Shown in pieces: positions 28,801 to 37,525 of a stretch of DNA of 64,000 bases (positions are counted from its first letter, which is position 1; each line of letters starts with the position of its first letter). Source of the DNA: Escherichia marmotae (GTDB lineage Bacteria > Pseudomonadota > Gammaproteobacteria > Enterobacterales > Enterobacteriaceae); NCBI RefSeq assembly GCF_002900365.1, contig NZ_CP025979.1:4464001-4528000 (forward strand). The letters run 5' to 3'. The position numbers and the translations under genes were made by a program. Under the pieces are notes generated by a model that saw only the letters and a program-made list of their open reading frames with translations, did no database searches and had not been told where the DNA came from.

Positions 28801-30778
28801 TGAGCTACGAGTCATGGCGCAGGCCTGGACAGCAGATGACTTCGGCAGCAGCGAAAGTAAAGTGGTTGTTGCCGCACCGGTGATAGCGGAACTGAATATG
28901 CCACGCTTTATGGCCAGCGGCGATACCTCGCGTCTGACGCTGGATATCACTAATCTTACCGATAAACCGCAAAAACTGAACGTTGCTCTGACCGCCAGCG
29001 GTTTACTTGAACTGGTGAGTAACTCGCCCGCAGGCGTTGAATTAGCGCCAGGCGTGCGAACTACGCTGTTTATCCCGGTACGCGCACTGACGGGCTATGG
29101 CGATGGCGAAATTCGGGCCACCATTAGCGGGTTAGTGTTACCGGGGGAAACCGTTGCCGATCAGCATAAGCAGTGGAAAATTGGCGTCCGTCCGGCATTC
29201 CCGGCACAAACGGTCAATTATGGTACGGCGTTGCAGCCTGGTGAAACATGGGCGATGCCAACTGATGGATTGCAAAACTTCTCGCCTGTTACGCTGGAAG
29301 GACAGTTGTTGTTGAGCGGCAAACCACCGCTGAACATTGCTCGTTATATTAAAGAGTTAAAAGCGTATCCTTACGGATGTCTGGAGCAAACCACCAGCGG
29401 CCTGTTCCCGTCACTTTATACCAACGCCGCCCAGCTACAGGCATTGGGTATCAAAGGCGACAGTGATGATAAACGCCGTGCGGCAGTCGATATTGGCATT
29501 TCGCGTTTGCTGCAAATGCAACGTGATAACGGCGGCTTTGCGCTGTGGGATAAAAACGGTGACGAAGAGTACTGGCTGACTTCTTACGTGATGGATTTTC
29601 TGGTTCGCGCAGGTGAGCAGGGTTACAGCGTGCCGACAGAAGTCATTAACCGGGGAAATGAGCGTCTGCTGCGCTATTTACAAGATCCGGGCATGATGTC
29701 GATTCCGTATGCGGATAACCTCAAAGCCAGCAAGTTTGCCATACAGTCTTATGCTGCGCTGGTACTGGCACGGCAGCAAAAAGCACCGCTGGGTGCACTG
29801 CGTGAAATCTGGGAGCGTCGTGCAGATGCTGCTTCGGGTTTGCCACTGTTGCAACTTGGCGTTGCGCTGAAAACGATGGGCGATGCGACGCGTGGTGAAG
29901 AAGCGATTGCACTGGCGCTGAAAACGCCGCGCAATGATGAGCGGAAATGGCTGGGCGATTACGGTAGCCCACTGCGCGACAACGCGTTGATGCTCTCCTT
30001 GCTGGAAGAGAACAAACTGTTGCCAGATGATCAGAACACCTTATTGAACACGCTTTCGCAGCAGGCGTTTGGTGAACGTTGGCTATCAACTCAGGAAAGT
30101 AACGCGTTGTTCCTGGCTGCCCGTGCGATTCAGGATTTACCGGGCAAATGGCAGGCGCAAACGTCTTTCTCTGCCGCACCGCTGACAGGCGAGAAAGCGC
30201 AAAACAGCAATCTGAATAGCGATCAACTTGCAACTTTGCAGGTAACCAACAGTGGCGACCAACCGCTATGGCTGCGTGTGGATGCCAGCGGTTATCCGCA
30301 GTCCGCACCGCTTCCAGCGAATAATGTTCTGCAAATTGAGCGCCATATATTAGGTACTGATGGTAAGAGCAAGTCTCTGGACTCGTTGCGTAGTGGCGAT
30401 CTGGTGCTGGTCTGGTTGCAGGTAAAAGCCAGTAACAGCGTGCCGGATGCGCTGGTGGTTGATTTGTTGCCAGCGGGTCTGGAACTGGAAAACCAGAACT
30501 TGGCGAACGGCAGCGCCAGTCTGGAACAAAGTGGTGGCGAAGTGCAAAACTTGCTCAATCAAATGCAGCAAGCGAGCATTAAGCACATTGAGTTCCGTGA
30601 CGATCGCTTTGTGGTCGCGGTTGCCGTTGATGAATATCAACCGGTAACGCTGGTATATCTGGCGCGGGCGGTAACGCCGGGAACGTATCAGATGCCGCAG
30701 CCGATGGTGGAATCGATGTATGTTCCCCAATGGCGGGCGACGGGTGCGACTGAAGATTTGCTGATTGTCAGACCGTAA
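25820..30778 (+). CDS. yfhM: Bacterial alpha-2-macroglobulin, inner-membrane lipoprotein
   Basis: 1652 residues. A lipoprotein signal peptide ends LALAGC (cysteine about 18) followed by DNND; Asp at +2 favours retention in the inner membrane. Repeated MG (fibronectin-like) domains fill the protein; DLYRPGETVILNG and ASYRPGDTIKLHI mark MG/bait-adjacent segments. The thioester motif CLEQ occurs in YPYGCLEQTTSG (about residue 1187), followed by the alpha/alpha-toroid TED. By known work on ECAM it traps attacking proteases in the periplasm, covalently through the thioester. The next gene, pbpC, begins immediately after its stop, so they are co-expressed and probably cooperate in repair and defence of a breached envelope. 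Confidence 0.97.
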   Translation: MKKLRIAACMLMLALAGCDNNDNAPIEVKKDASSEVAKDTSSGNTNSAKTSAVERQKLAQQSAGKALTLLDLSEVQLDGAATLVLTFSIPLDPDQDFSRVIHVVDKKSGKVDGAWELSDNLKELRLRHLEPKRDLIVTIGKEVKALNNATFSKDYEKTISTRDIQPSVGFASRGSLLPGKVVEGLPVMALNVNNVDVNFFRVKPESLPAFISQWEYRNSLANWQSDKLLQMADLVYTGRFDLNPARNTREKLLLPLGDIKPLQQAGVYLAVMNQAGRYDYSNPATLFTLSDIGVSAHRYHNRLDIFTQSLENGAAQQGIEVSLLNEEGQTLTQATSDAQGHVQLENDKNAALLLARKDGQTTLLDLKLPALDLAEFNIAGAPGYSKQFFMFGPRDLYRPGETVILNGLLRDADGKMLPDQPVKLDVIKPDGQVLRSVVSQPQNGLYHFTWPLDSSAPTGMWHIRANTGDNQYRMWDFHVEDFMPERMALNLTGEKTPLTPKDEVKFSVVGYYLYGAPANGNTLQGQLFLRPLREAVAALPGFEFGDIAAENLSRSLDEVQLTLDDKGRGEVSTESQWKETHSPLQVIFQGSLLESGGRPVTRRVEQAIWPADALPGIRPQFSSKSVYDYRTDSTVKQPIVDEDSNTAFDIVYSDAQGVKKAVSGLQVRLIRERRDYYWNWSEDEGWRSQFDQKDLIENEQTLDLQAGETGKVSFPVEWGAYRLEVKAPNEAVSSVRFWAGYSWQDNSDGSGAVRPDRVTMKLDKASYRPGDTIKLHIAAPTAGKGYAMVESSEGPLWWQEIDVPAQGLDLTIPVDKTWNRHDLYLSTLVVRPGDKSRSATPKRAVGVLHLPLGDENRRLDLALETPTKMRPNQPLTVKIKASNKNGEMPKQVNVLVSAVDSGVLNITDYVTPDPWQAFFGQKRYGADIYDIYGQVIEGQGRLAALRFGGDGDELKRGGKPPVNHVNIVAQQAQPVTLNEQGEGTVTLPIGDFNGELRVMAQAWTADDFGSSESKVVVAAPVIAELNMPRFMASGDTSRLTLDITNLTDKPQKLNVALTASGLLELVSNSPAGVELAPGVRTTLFIPVRALTGYGDGEIRATISGLVLPGETVADQHKQWKIGVRPAFPAQTVNYGTALQPGETWAMPTDGLQNFSPVTLEGQLLLSGKPPLNIARYIKELKAYPYGCLEQTTSGLFPSLYTNAAQLQALGIKGDSDDKRRAAVDIGISRLLQMQRDNGGFALWDKNGDEEYWLTSYVMDFLVRAGEQGYSVPTEVINRGNERLLRYLQDPGMMSIPYADNLKASKFAIQSYAALVLARQQKAPLGALREIWERRADAASGLPLLQLGVALKTMGDATRGEEAIALALKTPRNDERKWLGDYGSPLRDNALMLSLLEENKLLPDDQNTLLNTLSQQAFGERWLSTQESNALFLAARAIQDLPGKWQAQTSFSAAPLTGEKAQNSNLNSDQLATLQVTNSGDQPLWLRVDASGYPQSAPLPANNVLQIERHILGTDGKSKSLDSLRSGDLVLVWLQVKASNSVPDALVVDLLPAGLELENQNLANGSASLEQSGGEVQNLLNQMQQASIKHIEFRDDRFVVAVAVDEYQPVTLVYLARAVTPGTYQMPQPMVESMYVPQWRATGATEDLLIVRP

Positions 30779-33091
30779 ATGCCTCGTCTGTTAACAAAAC
30801 GCGGCTGCTGGATAACGCTGGCAGCCGCGCCTTTTATCATCATTCTGGCGGCGTGGGGAGCAGATAAACTCTGGCCTCTGCCGCTACATGAAGTCAATCC
30901 CGCACGCGTGGTTGTGGCGCAGGACGGTACGCCACTGTGGCGCTTTGCTGATGCAGATGGTATCTGGCGTTATCCGGTAGCAATCGAAGATGTTTCTCCA
31001 CGTTATATTGAAGCACTGATTAATTACGAAGATCGCTGGTTCTGGAAGCATCCGGGCGTAAACCCGTTCTCGGTGGCGCGCGCAGCCTGGCAGGATCTGA
31101 CTTCTGGTCGGGTTATCTCTGGCGGTAGCACGCTCACCATGCAAGTGGCGCGTCTGCTTGATCCTCACCCCAAAACATTTGGCGGCAAAATTCGTCAGCT
31201 CTGGCGCGCGTTTCAACTGGAGTGGCATCTGTCTAAACGTGAAATTCTGACTTTGTATCTTAATCGCGCCCCGTTTGGCGGTACGTTGCAGGGAGTTGGG
31301 GCAGCAAGCTGGGCTTATCTTGGGAAATCGCCTGCAAATTTAAGCTATTCCGAGGCAGCAATGCTGGCGGTATTACCGCAAGCACCCAGTCGGCTGCGCC
31401 CGGATCGCTGGCCGGAGCGTGCCGAGGCTGCGCGTAATAAAGTGCTCAAACGGATGGCAGTGCAAGGTGTATGGTCCCGTGAGCAGGTAAAAGAGTCAAT
31501 CGAAGAACCTGTCTGGCTGGCACCCAGACAGATGCCAAAACTGGCACCGCTGTTTTCGCGGATGATGCTCGGTAAAAGTAAAAGCGACAAAATCGTTACT
31601 ACACTGGATGCAGGCCTTCAGCGGCGTCTGGAAGAACTGGCGCTAAACTGGAAAGGACGATTGCCGCCGCGCAGTTCACTGGCGATGATCGTGGTTGATC
31701 ATACTGATATGCGTGTTCGCGGCTGGGTAGGATCGGTTGATCTCAATGATGATTCACGCTTTGGTCATGTCGATATGGTTAATGCGATCCGATCGCCGGG
31801 ATCGGTACTTAAACCGTTTGTCTATGGTCTGGCGCTGGATGAGGGATTGATCCATCCGGCATCGTTGTTGCAGGACGTCCCCCGACGCACCGGCGATTAT
31901 CGACCAGGTAACTTTGATAGCGGATTTCATGGTCCGATCAGCATGAGCGAGGCGCTGGTGCGCTCGCTGAACTTACCCGCCGTGCAGGTGCTGGAAGCCT
32001 ATGGTCCGAAACGGTTTGCGGCAAAGCTGCGTAACATCGGGTTACCGCTGTTTCTGCCCAACGGTGCTGCGCCGAATCTGTCGCTCATTCTCGGCGGCGC
32101 AGGTGCAAAACTGGAAGATATGGCAGCAGCGTATACCGCTTTTGCTCGCCGCGGTAAGGCAGGTAAATTGCGCTTACAGCCTGACGCCCCCCTGCTTGAA
32201 CGCCCCTTAATGTCGCCGGGGGCTGCGTGGATCATCCGCCGGATCATGGCTGATGAAGCGCAACCCTTGCCGGATGGCGCTTTGCCGCGCATCGTACCAC
32301 TGGCATGGAAAACTGGCACCAGTTATGGCTATCGAGATGCATGGGCGATAGGTATAAATGCTCGCTATATCATCGGTATCTGGACCGGCAGGCCGGACGG
32401 TACGCCTGTTGTTGGTCAGTTTGGCTTTGCCAGCGCCGTACCGCTGTTGAATCAGGTCAATAATATCTTACTGTCGCGCAGTGCAAATCTGCCAGAAGAC
32501 CCACGTCCGAACTCTGTAAGCCGTGGTGTTATCTGCTGGCCGGGCGGGCAGTCTTTGCCGGAAGGTGACAGTAACTGTCGGCGTCGCCTGGCAACCTGGT
32601 TACTGGATGGAAGCCAGCCGCCAACTCTGTTACTGCCGGAGCAGGAAGGGATTAATGGCATACGTTTCCCTATCTGGCTGGATGAAAATGGCAAACGAGT
32701 CGCCGCCGATTGTCCACAGGCGCGACAAGAAATGATAAATGTCTGGCCGCTACCGCTGGAACCCTGGCTGCCTGCTCCGGAACGCCGGGCTGCGCGTTTG
32801 CCTCCGGCATCGACAATGTGCCCGCCATACGGTCGCGATGCCCAACTCCCGTTGCAACTAACAGGAGTACGTGATGGCACCATTATTAAGCGATTACCTG
32901 GCGCTGCTGATGCTTCTTTGCCTGTGCAAACCAGTGGTGGCGCAGGTGAACGCTGGTGGTTTCTTAATGGTGAGCCGTTAACTGAACGTGGGCGTAACGT
33001 TACGCTGCGTTTGAGTGAAAAAGGCGATTATCAATTACTGGTGATGGATGAAATGGGGCAAGTAGCGACGGTGAGATTTTCCATGCAGTAG
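30779..33091 (+). CDS. pbpC: Penicillin-binding protein 1C
   Basis: 770 residues; its ATG directly follows the yfhM TAA. A signal anchor (WITLAAAPFIIILAAWGAD, about 10-28) is followed by a GT51 glycosyltransferase domain (EDRWFWKHPGVNPFS and GGSTLTMQVAR) and a transpeptidase domain (SPGSVLKPFVYG with the serine, SLN, and KTGTSYG). A C-terminal BiPBP_C domain (about 690-770) ends the protein. It polymerises peptidoglycan in the periplasm; the transpeptidase part is reported to bind few beta-lactams. Confidence 0.97.
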   Translation: MPRLLTKRGCWITLAAAPFIIILAAWGADKLWPLPLHEVNPARVVVAQDGTPLWRFADADGIWRYPVAIEDVSPRYIEALINYEDRWFWKHPGVNPFSVARAAWQDLTSGRVISGGSTLTMQVARLLDPHPKTFGGKIRQLWRAFQLEWHLSKREILTLYLNRAPFGGTLQGVGAASWAYLGKSPANLSYSEAAMLAVLPQAPSRLRPDRWPERAEAARNKVLKRMAVQGVWSREQVKESIEEPVWLAPRQMPKLAPLFSRMMLGKSKSDKIVTTLDAGLQRRLEELALNWKGRLPPRSSLAMIVVDHTDMRVRGWVGSVDLNDDSRFGHVDMVNAIRSPGSVLKPFVYGLALDEGLIHPASLLQDVPRRTGDYRPGNFDSGFHGPISMSEALVRSLNLPAVQVLEAYGPKRFAAKLRNIGLPLFLPNGAAPNLSLILGGAGAKLEDMAAAYTAFARRGKAGKLRLQPDAPLLERPLMSPGAAWIIRRIMADEAQPLPDGALPRIVPLAWKTGTSYGYRDAWAIGINARYIIGIWTGRPDGTPVVGQFGFASAVPLLNQVNNILLSRSANLPEDPRPNSVSRGVICWPGGQSLPEGDSNCRRRLATWLLDGSQPPTLLLPEQEGINGIRFPIWLDENGKRVAADCPQARQEMINVWPLPLEPWLPAPERRAARLPPASTMCPPYGRDAQLPLQLTGVRDGTIIKRLPGAADASLPVQTSGGAGERWWFLNGEPLTERGRNVTLRLSEKGDYQLLVMDEMGQVATVRFSMQ

Positions 33092-33239
33092 TCTGTTTCA
33101 CGACGGTTTGTTGCTTAAGCTCGGTTTATTTTAAAAAAATGTTACCTTCATCAATAGTCAACGGCCTTGTTGCTCATTATAATCCGCGCCATCTCGTACG
33201 CTGGTACAGACAACAACAGAACAATTTACAGAGGTAAAA

Positions 33240-33671
33240 ATGGCTATTGAACGTACTTTTTCCATCATCAAACCGAACGCGGTAGCAAAAAACGTCATTG
33301 GTAGTATCTTTGCGCGCTTCGAAGCTGCAGGGTTCAAAATTGTCGGCACTAAAATGCTGCACCTGACCGTTGAACAGGCTCGTGGTTTTTATGCTGAACA
33401 CGATGGAAAACCGTTCTTTGATGGTCTGGTTGAGTTCATGACCTCTGGCCCGATCGTGGTTTCTGTGCTGGAAGGCGAAAATGCGGTTCAGCGTCACCGC
33501 GATCTGCTCGGCGCAACCAACCCGGCAAATGCGCTGGCGGGTACTCTGCGTGCTGATTACGCTGACAGCCTGACTGAAAACGGCACCCACGGTTCTGATT
33601 CCGTAGAATCTGCCGCTCGCGAAATCGCTTATTTCTTCGGTGAAGGCGAAGTGTGTCCGCGCACGCGTTAA
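33240..33671 (+). CDS. ndk: Nucleoside diphosphate kinase
   Basis: 143 residues. The active-site histidine is in [12 protein letters not shown] (about 117), with the conserved [11 protein letters not shown] start and [14 protein letters not shown]. It balances NTP and dNTP pools by transferring phosphate through phosphohistidine. A strong AGAGGT site precedes ATG 33240. Monocistronic by appearance, ending in the hairpin at 33683-33704. Confidence 0.98.
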
Positions 33672-33682
33672 TAATTTCGTAA

Positions 33683-33704
33683 ATGCCGCGTGCAAACGTG
33701 GCAT
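33683..33704 (+). terminator. Hairpin after ndk
   Basis: ATGCCGCGT pairs with ACGTGGCAT (one G-U) around GCAA. No T run follows directly. Confidence 0.5.
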
Positions 33705-33730
33705 CCGTGCGCCAGAATTTGTACAATGCA

Positions 33731-33773
33731 GCGCCCCCGGACGAGCAGCCGCTCACCGGGGCGTTTCTTTTTT
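33731..33773 (+). terminator. Second hairpin with T run between ndk and rlmN
   Basis: CGCCCCCGG pairs imperfectly with CCGGGGCG across a 14-base loop, then TTTCTTTTTT. A good intrinsic terminator upstream of rlmN. Confidence 0.7.
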
Positions 33774-33820
33774 CAACCCTCCAGGGGCCATAACGTGTAA
33801 TAACGAGGCCGGAATAGCAT

Positions 33821-34975
33821 ATGTCTGAACAATTAGTCACACCTGAAAACGTCACCACGAAAGATGGGAAAATCAACCTGCTGGATCTCAACCGTCAGCA
33901 GATGCGGGAGTTTTTTAAAGAGTTAGGTGAAAAAACCTTCCGCGCCGATCAGGTGATGAAGTGGATGTATCATTATTGCTGCGACAACTTTGATGAGATG
34001 ACCGACATCAACAAAGTGTTGCGCGGCAAGCTGAAAGAGGTGGCGGAAATCCGCGCACCGGAAGTGGTTGAAGAACAGCGCTCATCTGACGGCACCATTA
34101 AATGGGCGATTGCCGTGGGCGATCAGCGCGTCGAAACGGTGTATATCCCGGAAGATGACCGAGCCACACTTTGTGTCTCTTCGCAGGTAGGGTGTGCGCT
34201 GGAGTGTAAATTCTGTTCCACCGCCCAGCAGGGCTTTAACCGTAACCTGCGGGTGTCGGAAATTATCGGCCAGGTGTGGCGGGCGGCGAAAATCGTCGGC
34301 GCAGCAAAAATCACCGGTCAGCGCCCAATCACTAACGTTGTTATGATGGGCATGGGCGAGCCGCTGCTTAACCTGAACAATGTGGTTCCGGCGATGGAAA
34401 TCATGCTCGATGACTTTGGCTTTGGCCTGTCTAAACGCCGCGTGACGCTCTCTACTTCGGGCGTGGTTCCGGCGCTGGATAAACTGGGCGATATGATTGA
34501 CGTTGCACTGGCAATCTCTCTGCATGCACCAAATGATGAAATTCGTGACGAAATTGTACCGATCAATAAAAAGTACAATATCGAAACTTTCCTTGCTGCG
34601 GTGCGCCGTTATCTGGAGAAATCCAACGCTAACCAGGGCCGTGTTACTATCGAGTACGTGATGCTCGACCACGTTAATGACGGTACTGAACACGCGCACC
34701 AACTGGCGGAGCTGCTGAAAGATACGCCGTGTAAGATCAACCTGATTCCGTGGAACCCGTTCCCGGGTGCGCCGTATGGTCGTAGCTCGAACAGCCGTAT
34801 CGATCGCTTCTCAAAAGTACTGATGAGCTACGGTTTCACCACCATTGTGCGTAAAACCCGTGGTGATGATATCGACGCCGCTTGTGGCCAGTTAGCGGGA
34901 GATGTCATCGACCGTACTAAACGTACTCTGCGTAAACGGATGCAGGGTGAAACCATCGACATTAAAACGGTCTGA
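33821..34975 (+). CDS. rlmN: Dual-specificity 23S rRNA / tRNA adenine-C2 methyltransferase RlmN
   Basis: 384 residues of the radical-SAM class. The cluster motif is CALECKFCSTAQ (about residues 125-136), and the mechanistic second cysteine lies in DIDAACGQL (about 355). It methylates C2 of A2503 in 23S rRNA and A37 in tRNAs. ATG 33821 is preceded by GAGGCCGGAAT; the frame is complete. Confidence 0.98.
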   Translation: MSEQLVTPENVTTKDGKINLLDLNRQQMREFFKELGEKTFRADQVMKWMYHYCCDNFDEMTDINKVLRGKLKEVAEIRAPEVVEEQRSSDGTIKWAIAVGDQRVETVYIPEDDRATLCVSSQVGCALECKFCSTAQQGFNRNLRVSEIIGQVWRAAKIVGAAKITGQRPITNVVMMGMGEPLLNLNNVVPAMEIMLDDFGFGLSKRRVTLSTSGVVPALDKLGDMIDVALAISLHAPNDEIRDEIVPINKKYNIETFLAAVRRYLEKSNANQGRVTIEYVMLDHVNDGTEHAHQLAELLKDTPCKINLIPWNPFPGAPYGRSSNSRIDRFSKVLMSYGFTTIVRKTRGDDIDAACGQLAGDVIDRTKRTLRKRMQGETIDIKTV

Positions 34976-34980
34976 TAGCC

Positions 34981-35021
34981 ATTACGCCACGGTTACTTTA
35001 TGTACCGTGGCGTAATGTTTT
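34981..35021 (+). terminator. Terminator after rlmN
   Basis: ATTACGCCACGGT (34981-34993) pairs perfectly with ACCGTGGCGTAAT (35004-35016), followed by GTTTTAT. A long strong stem with a short T tail. Confidence 0.85.
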
Positions 35022-35259
35022 ATGAATGTCGCATTAAGTTGCAATTGTCTGATCAATATTAACGGTGCGTTTTTGCTGACTTTAAGGCAGTATGTAACGA
35101 TGCAACAGTAAGTTAGCTTTGATTCACGTGGGCTTTGTCACGAGCACACAGACAGTCTTATACTGTATGATAAAGGTTAACCTTACAGATGTTTCGCGGT
35201 GTGGGTGGGCGTGATGGTTCACCGGCATCCCAATTCTCATTTAAACGTACCTGCAGCGA

Positions 35260-36270
35260 ATGAATACTGAAGCCACGCACGACCAAAATGAAGCACTTAC
35301 CACCGGCGCTCGCTTGCGTAATGCCCGTGAACAAATTGGACTTAGCCAGCAAGCCGTTGCCGAACGACTTTGTTTGAAGGTTTCCACGGTACGCGACATT
35401 GAAGAAGATAAGGCACCAGCCGATCTTGCTTCAACATTCTTGCGCGGGTATATCCGCTCTTATGCGCGTCTGGTCCATATTCCAGAAGAAGAACTGCTGC
35501 CAGGGCTGGAAAAGCAGGCACCTCTGCGGGCCGCAAAAGTTGCGCCGATGCAGAGTTTCTCCCTCGGGAAGCGACGTAAAAAACGCGATGGCTGGTTGAT
35601 GACCTTTACCTGGCTGGTTCTGTTTGTAGTGATTGGCCTGAGCGGTGCCTGGTGGTGGCAGGAGCACAAAGCCCAGCAGGAAGAGATCACCACGATGGCT
35701 GATCAATCTACCGCGGAATTGAATAATAACCAGAGCCAGAGTGTACCGTTAGATACGGCTACTGATCAGAACAGTACCACTACGTCGCCATCGGCGGCGG
35801 AGACCACCGTTACGAACACGCAAGCGCCAGCCGTGACGACGCCAGTTCCTGCTGTAGATCCACAGCAGAACGCGGTTGTTCCTCCTTCGCAGGCGAATGT
35901 TGATACTGCGGCCACTACTACATCGGCGGCTCCGGTTGCAACAACGACGCCAGATGCCGCAGCACCATTGCCAACCGATCAGGCTGCTGTAACAACGCCA
36001 GCGGCTGATCCTAATGCACTGGTCATGAACTTTACCGCCGATTGCTGGCTGGAAGTTACCGATGCTACCGGTAAAAAACTGTTCAGCGGGATGCAACGTA
36101 AAGGCGGTAATTTGAATTTAGCCGGTCAGGCACCGTATAAACTGAAAATTGGTGCGCCAGCCGCAGTGCAGATCCAGTATCAAGGGAAACCTGTCGATCT
36201 GAGTCGTTTTATCAGAACTAACCAGGTTGCGCGTCTGACCCTAAATGCCGAACAATCACCGGCGCAGTAA
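35260..36270 (+). CDS. rodZ: Cytoskeletal shape protein RodZ
   Basis: 336 residues. A helix-turn-helix domain (about 1-100; REQIGLSQQAVAERL) binds MreB rather than DNA. A basic stretch GKRRKKRDG precedes the single membrane segment (TWLVLFVVIGLSGAWWW, about 116-132). The periplasmic part starts with a long Thr/Ala/Pro/Ser-rich linker (about 145-250) and ends in a DUF4115 beta domain (ALVMNFTADCWLEV on). It keeps the rod shape with MreB and PBP2. The linker is low-complexity and looks different in length and composition from K-12 as I recall it. Followed 26 bp later by ispG. Confidence 0.97.
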   Translation: MNTEATHDQNEALTTGARLRNAREQIGLSQQAVAERLCLKVSTVRDIEEDKAPADLASTFLRGYIRSYARLVHIPEEELLPGLEKQAPLRAAKVAPMQSFSLGKRRKKRDGWLMTFTWLVLFVVIGLSGAWWWQEHKAQQEEITTMADQSTAELNNNQSQSVPLDTATDQNSTTTSPSAAETTVTNTQAPAVTTPVPAVDPQQNAVVPPSQANVDTAATTTSAAPVATTTPDAAAPLPTDQAAVTTPAADPNALVMNFTADCWLEVTDATGKKLFSGMQRKGGNLNLAGQAPYKLKIGAPAAVQIQYQGKPVDLSRFIRTNQVARLTLNAEQSPAQ

Positions 36271-36296
36271 CAGACGGGTAACGCGGGAGATTTTTC

Positions 36297-37415
36297 ATGC
36301 ATAACCAGGCTCCAATTCAACGTAGAAAATCAACACGTATTTACGTTGGGAATGTGCCGATTGGCGATGGTGCTCCCATCGCCGTACAGTCCATGACTAA
36401 TACGCGCACGACGGATGTCGAAGCGACGGTCAATCAAATCAAGGCGCTGGAACGTGTCGGTGCCGATATCGTTCGCGTCTCTGTACCGACGATGGACGCT
36501 GCAGAAGCGTTCAAACTTATCAAGCAGCAGGTTAATGTGCCGCTGGTGGCCGACATCCACTTCGACTATCGCATTGCGCTGAAAGTGGCGGAATATGGCG
36601 TTGATTGCTTGCGCATTAACCCTGGTAATATCGGCAATGAAGAGCGTATTCGCATGGTGGTTGACTGCGCGCGCGATAAAAACATTCCGATTCGTATTGG
36701 CGTTAACGCCGGATCGTTGGAAAAAGATCTGCAAGAAAAATATGGCGAACCGACGCCGCAGGCGCTGCTGGAATCCGCTATGCGTCATGTTGATCATCTC
36801 GATCGCCTGAACTTTGATCAGTTCAAAGTCAGCGTGAAAGCGTCTGACGTCTTCCTGGCCGTGGAGTCTTACCGTCTGTTGGCAAAACAGATCGATCAGC
36901 CGTTGCATCTGGGTATTACCGAAGCCGGTGGCGCACGTAGCGGGGCAGTGAAATCCGCTATTGGTTTAGGTCTGCTGTTGTCGGAAGGCATTGGCGATAC
37001 GCTGCGCGTATCACTGGCGGCAGATCCGGTTGAAGAGATCAAAGTCGGTTTTGATATTTTGAAATCGCTGCGGATCCGTTCGCGCGGGATCAACTTCATT
37101 GCCTGTCCGACCTGTTCTCGTCAGGAATTCGACGTTATTGGTACGGTCAACGCGCTGGAGCAGCGTCTGGAAGATATCATCACCCCGATGGACGTTTCTA
37201 TCATCGGCTGTGTGGTGAACGGTCCTGGCGAGGCGTTGGTTTCCACGCTTGGCGTCACGGGCGGCAACAAGAAAAGCGGCCTCTATGAAGATGGCGTGCG
37301 CAAAGACCGTCTGGACAACAACGACATGATCGACCAGTTGGAAGCACGCATTCGTGCAAAAGCCAGCCAACTGGACGAAGCGCGTCGAATTGACGTTCAG
37401 CAGGTTGAAAAATAA
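36297..37415 (+). CDS. ispG: 4-hydroxy-3-methylbut-2-enyl diphosphate synthase IspG
   Basis: 372 residues. An N-terminal TIM barrel ([15 protein letters not shown] on) is followed by the [4Fe-4S] domain with [10 protein letters not shown] (about 270, 273) and [12 protein letters not shown] (about 305, Glu 312). It reduces MEcPP to HMBPP in the MEP isoprenoid pathway and needs clusters from the Isc system encoded in this window. ATG 36297 lies behind GGGAGA. Confidence 0.98.
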
Positions 37416-37424
37416 TAACGTGAT

Positions 37425-37443
37425 GGGAAGCGTCTCGCTTCCC
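37425..37443 (+). terminator. Hairpin between ispG and hisS
   Basis: GGGAAGCG pairs with CGCTTCCC around TCT. There is no T run, so partial attenuation or processing is more likely than full termination. Confidence 0.5.
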
Positions 37444-37525
37444 GTGTATGATTGAACCCGCATGGCTCCCGAAATATTGAGGGAAGCGTTGAGGGTTCAT
37501 TTTTATATTCAGAAAGAGAATAAAC

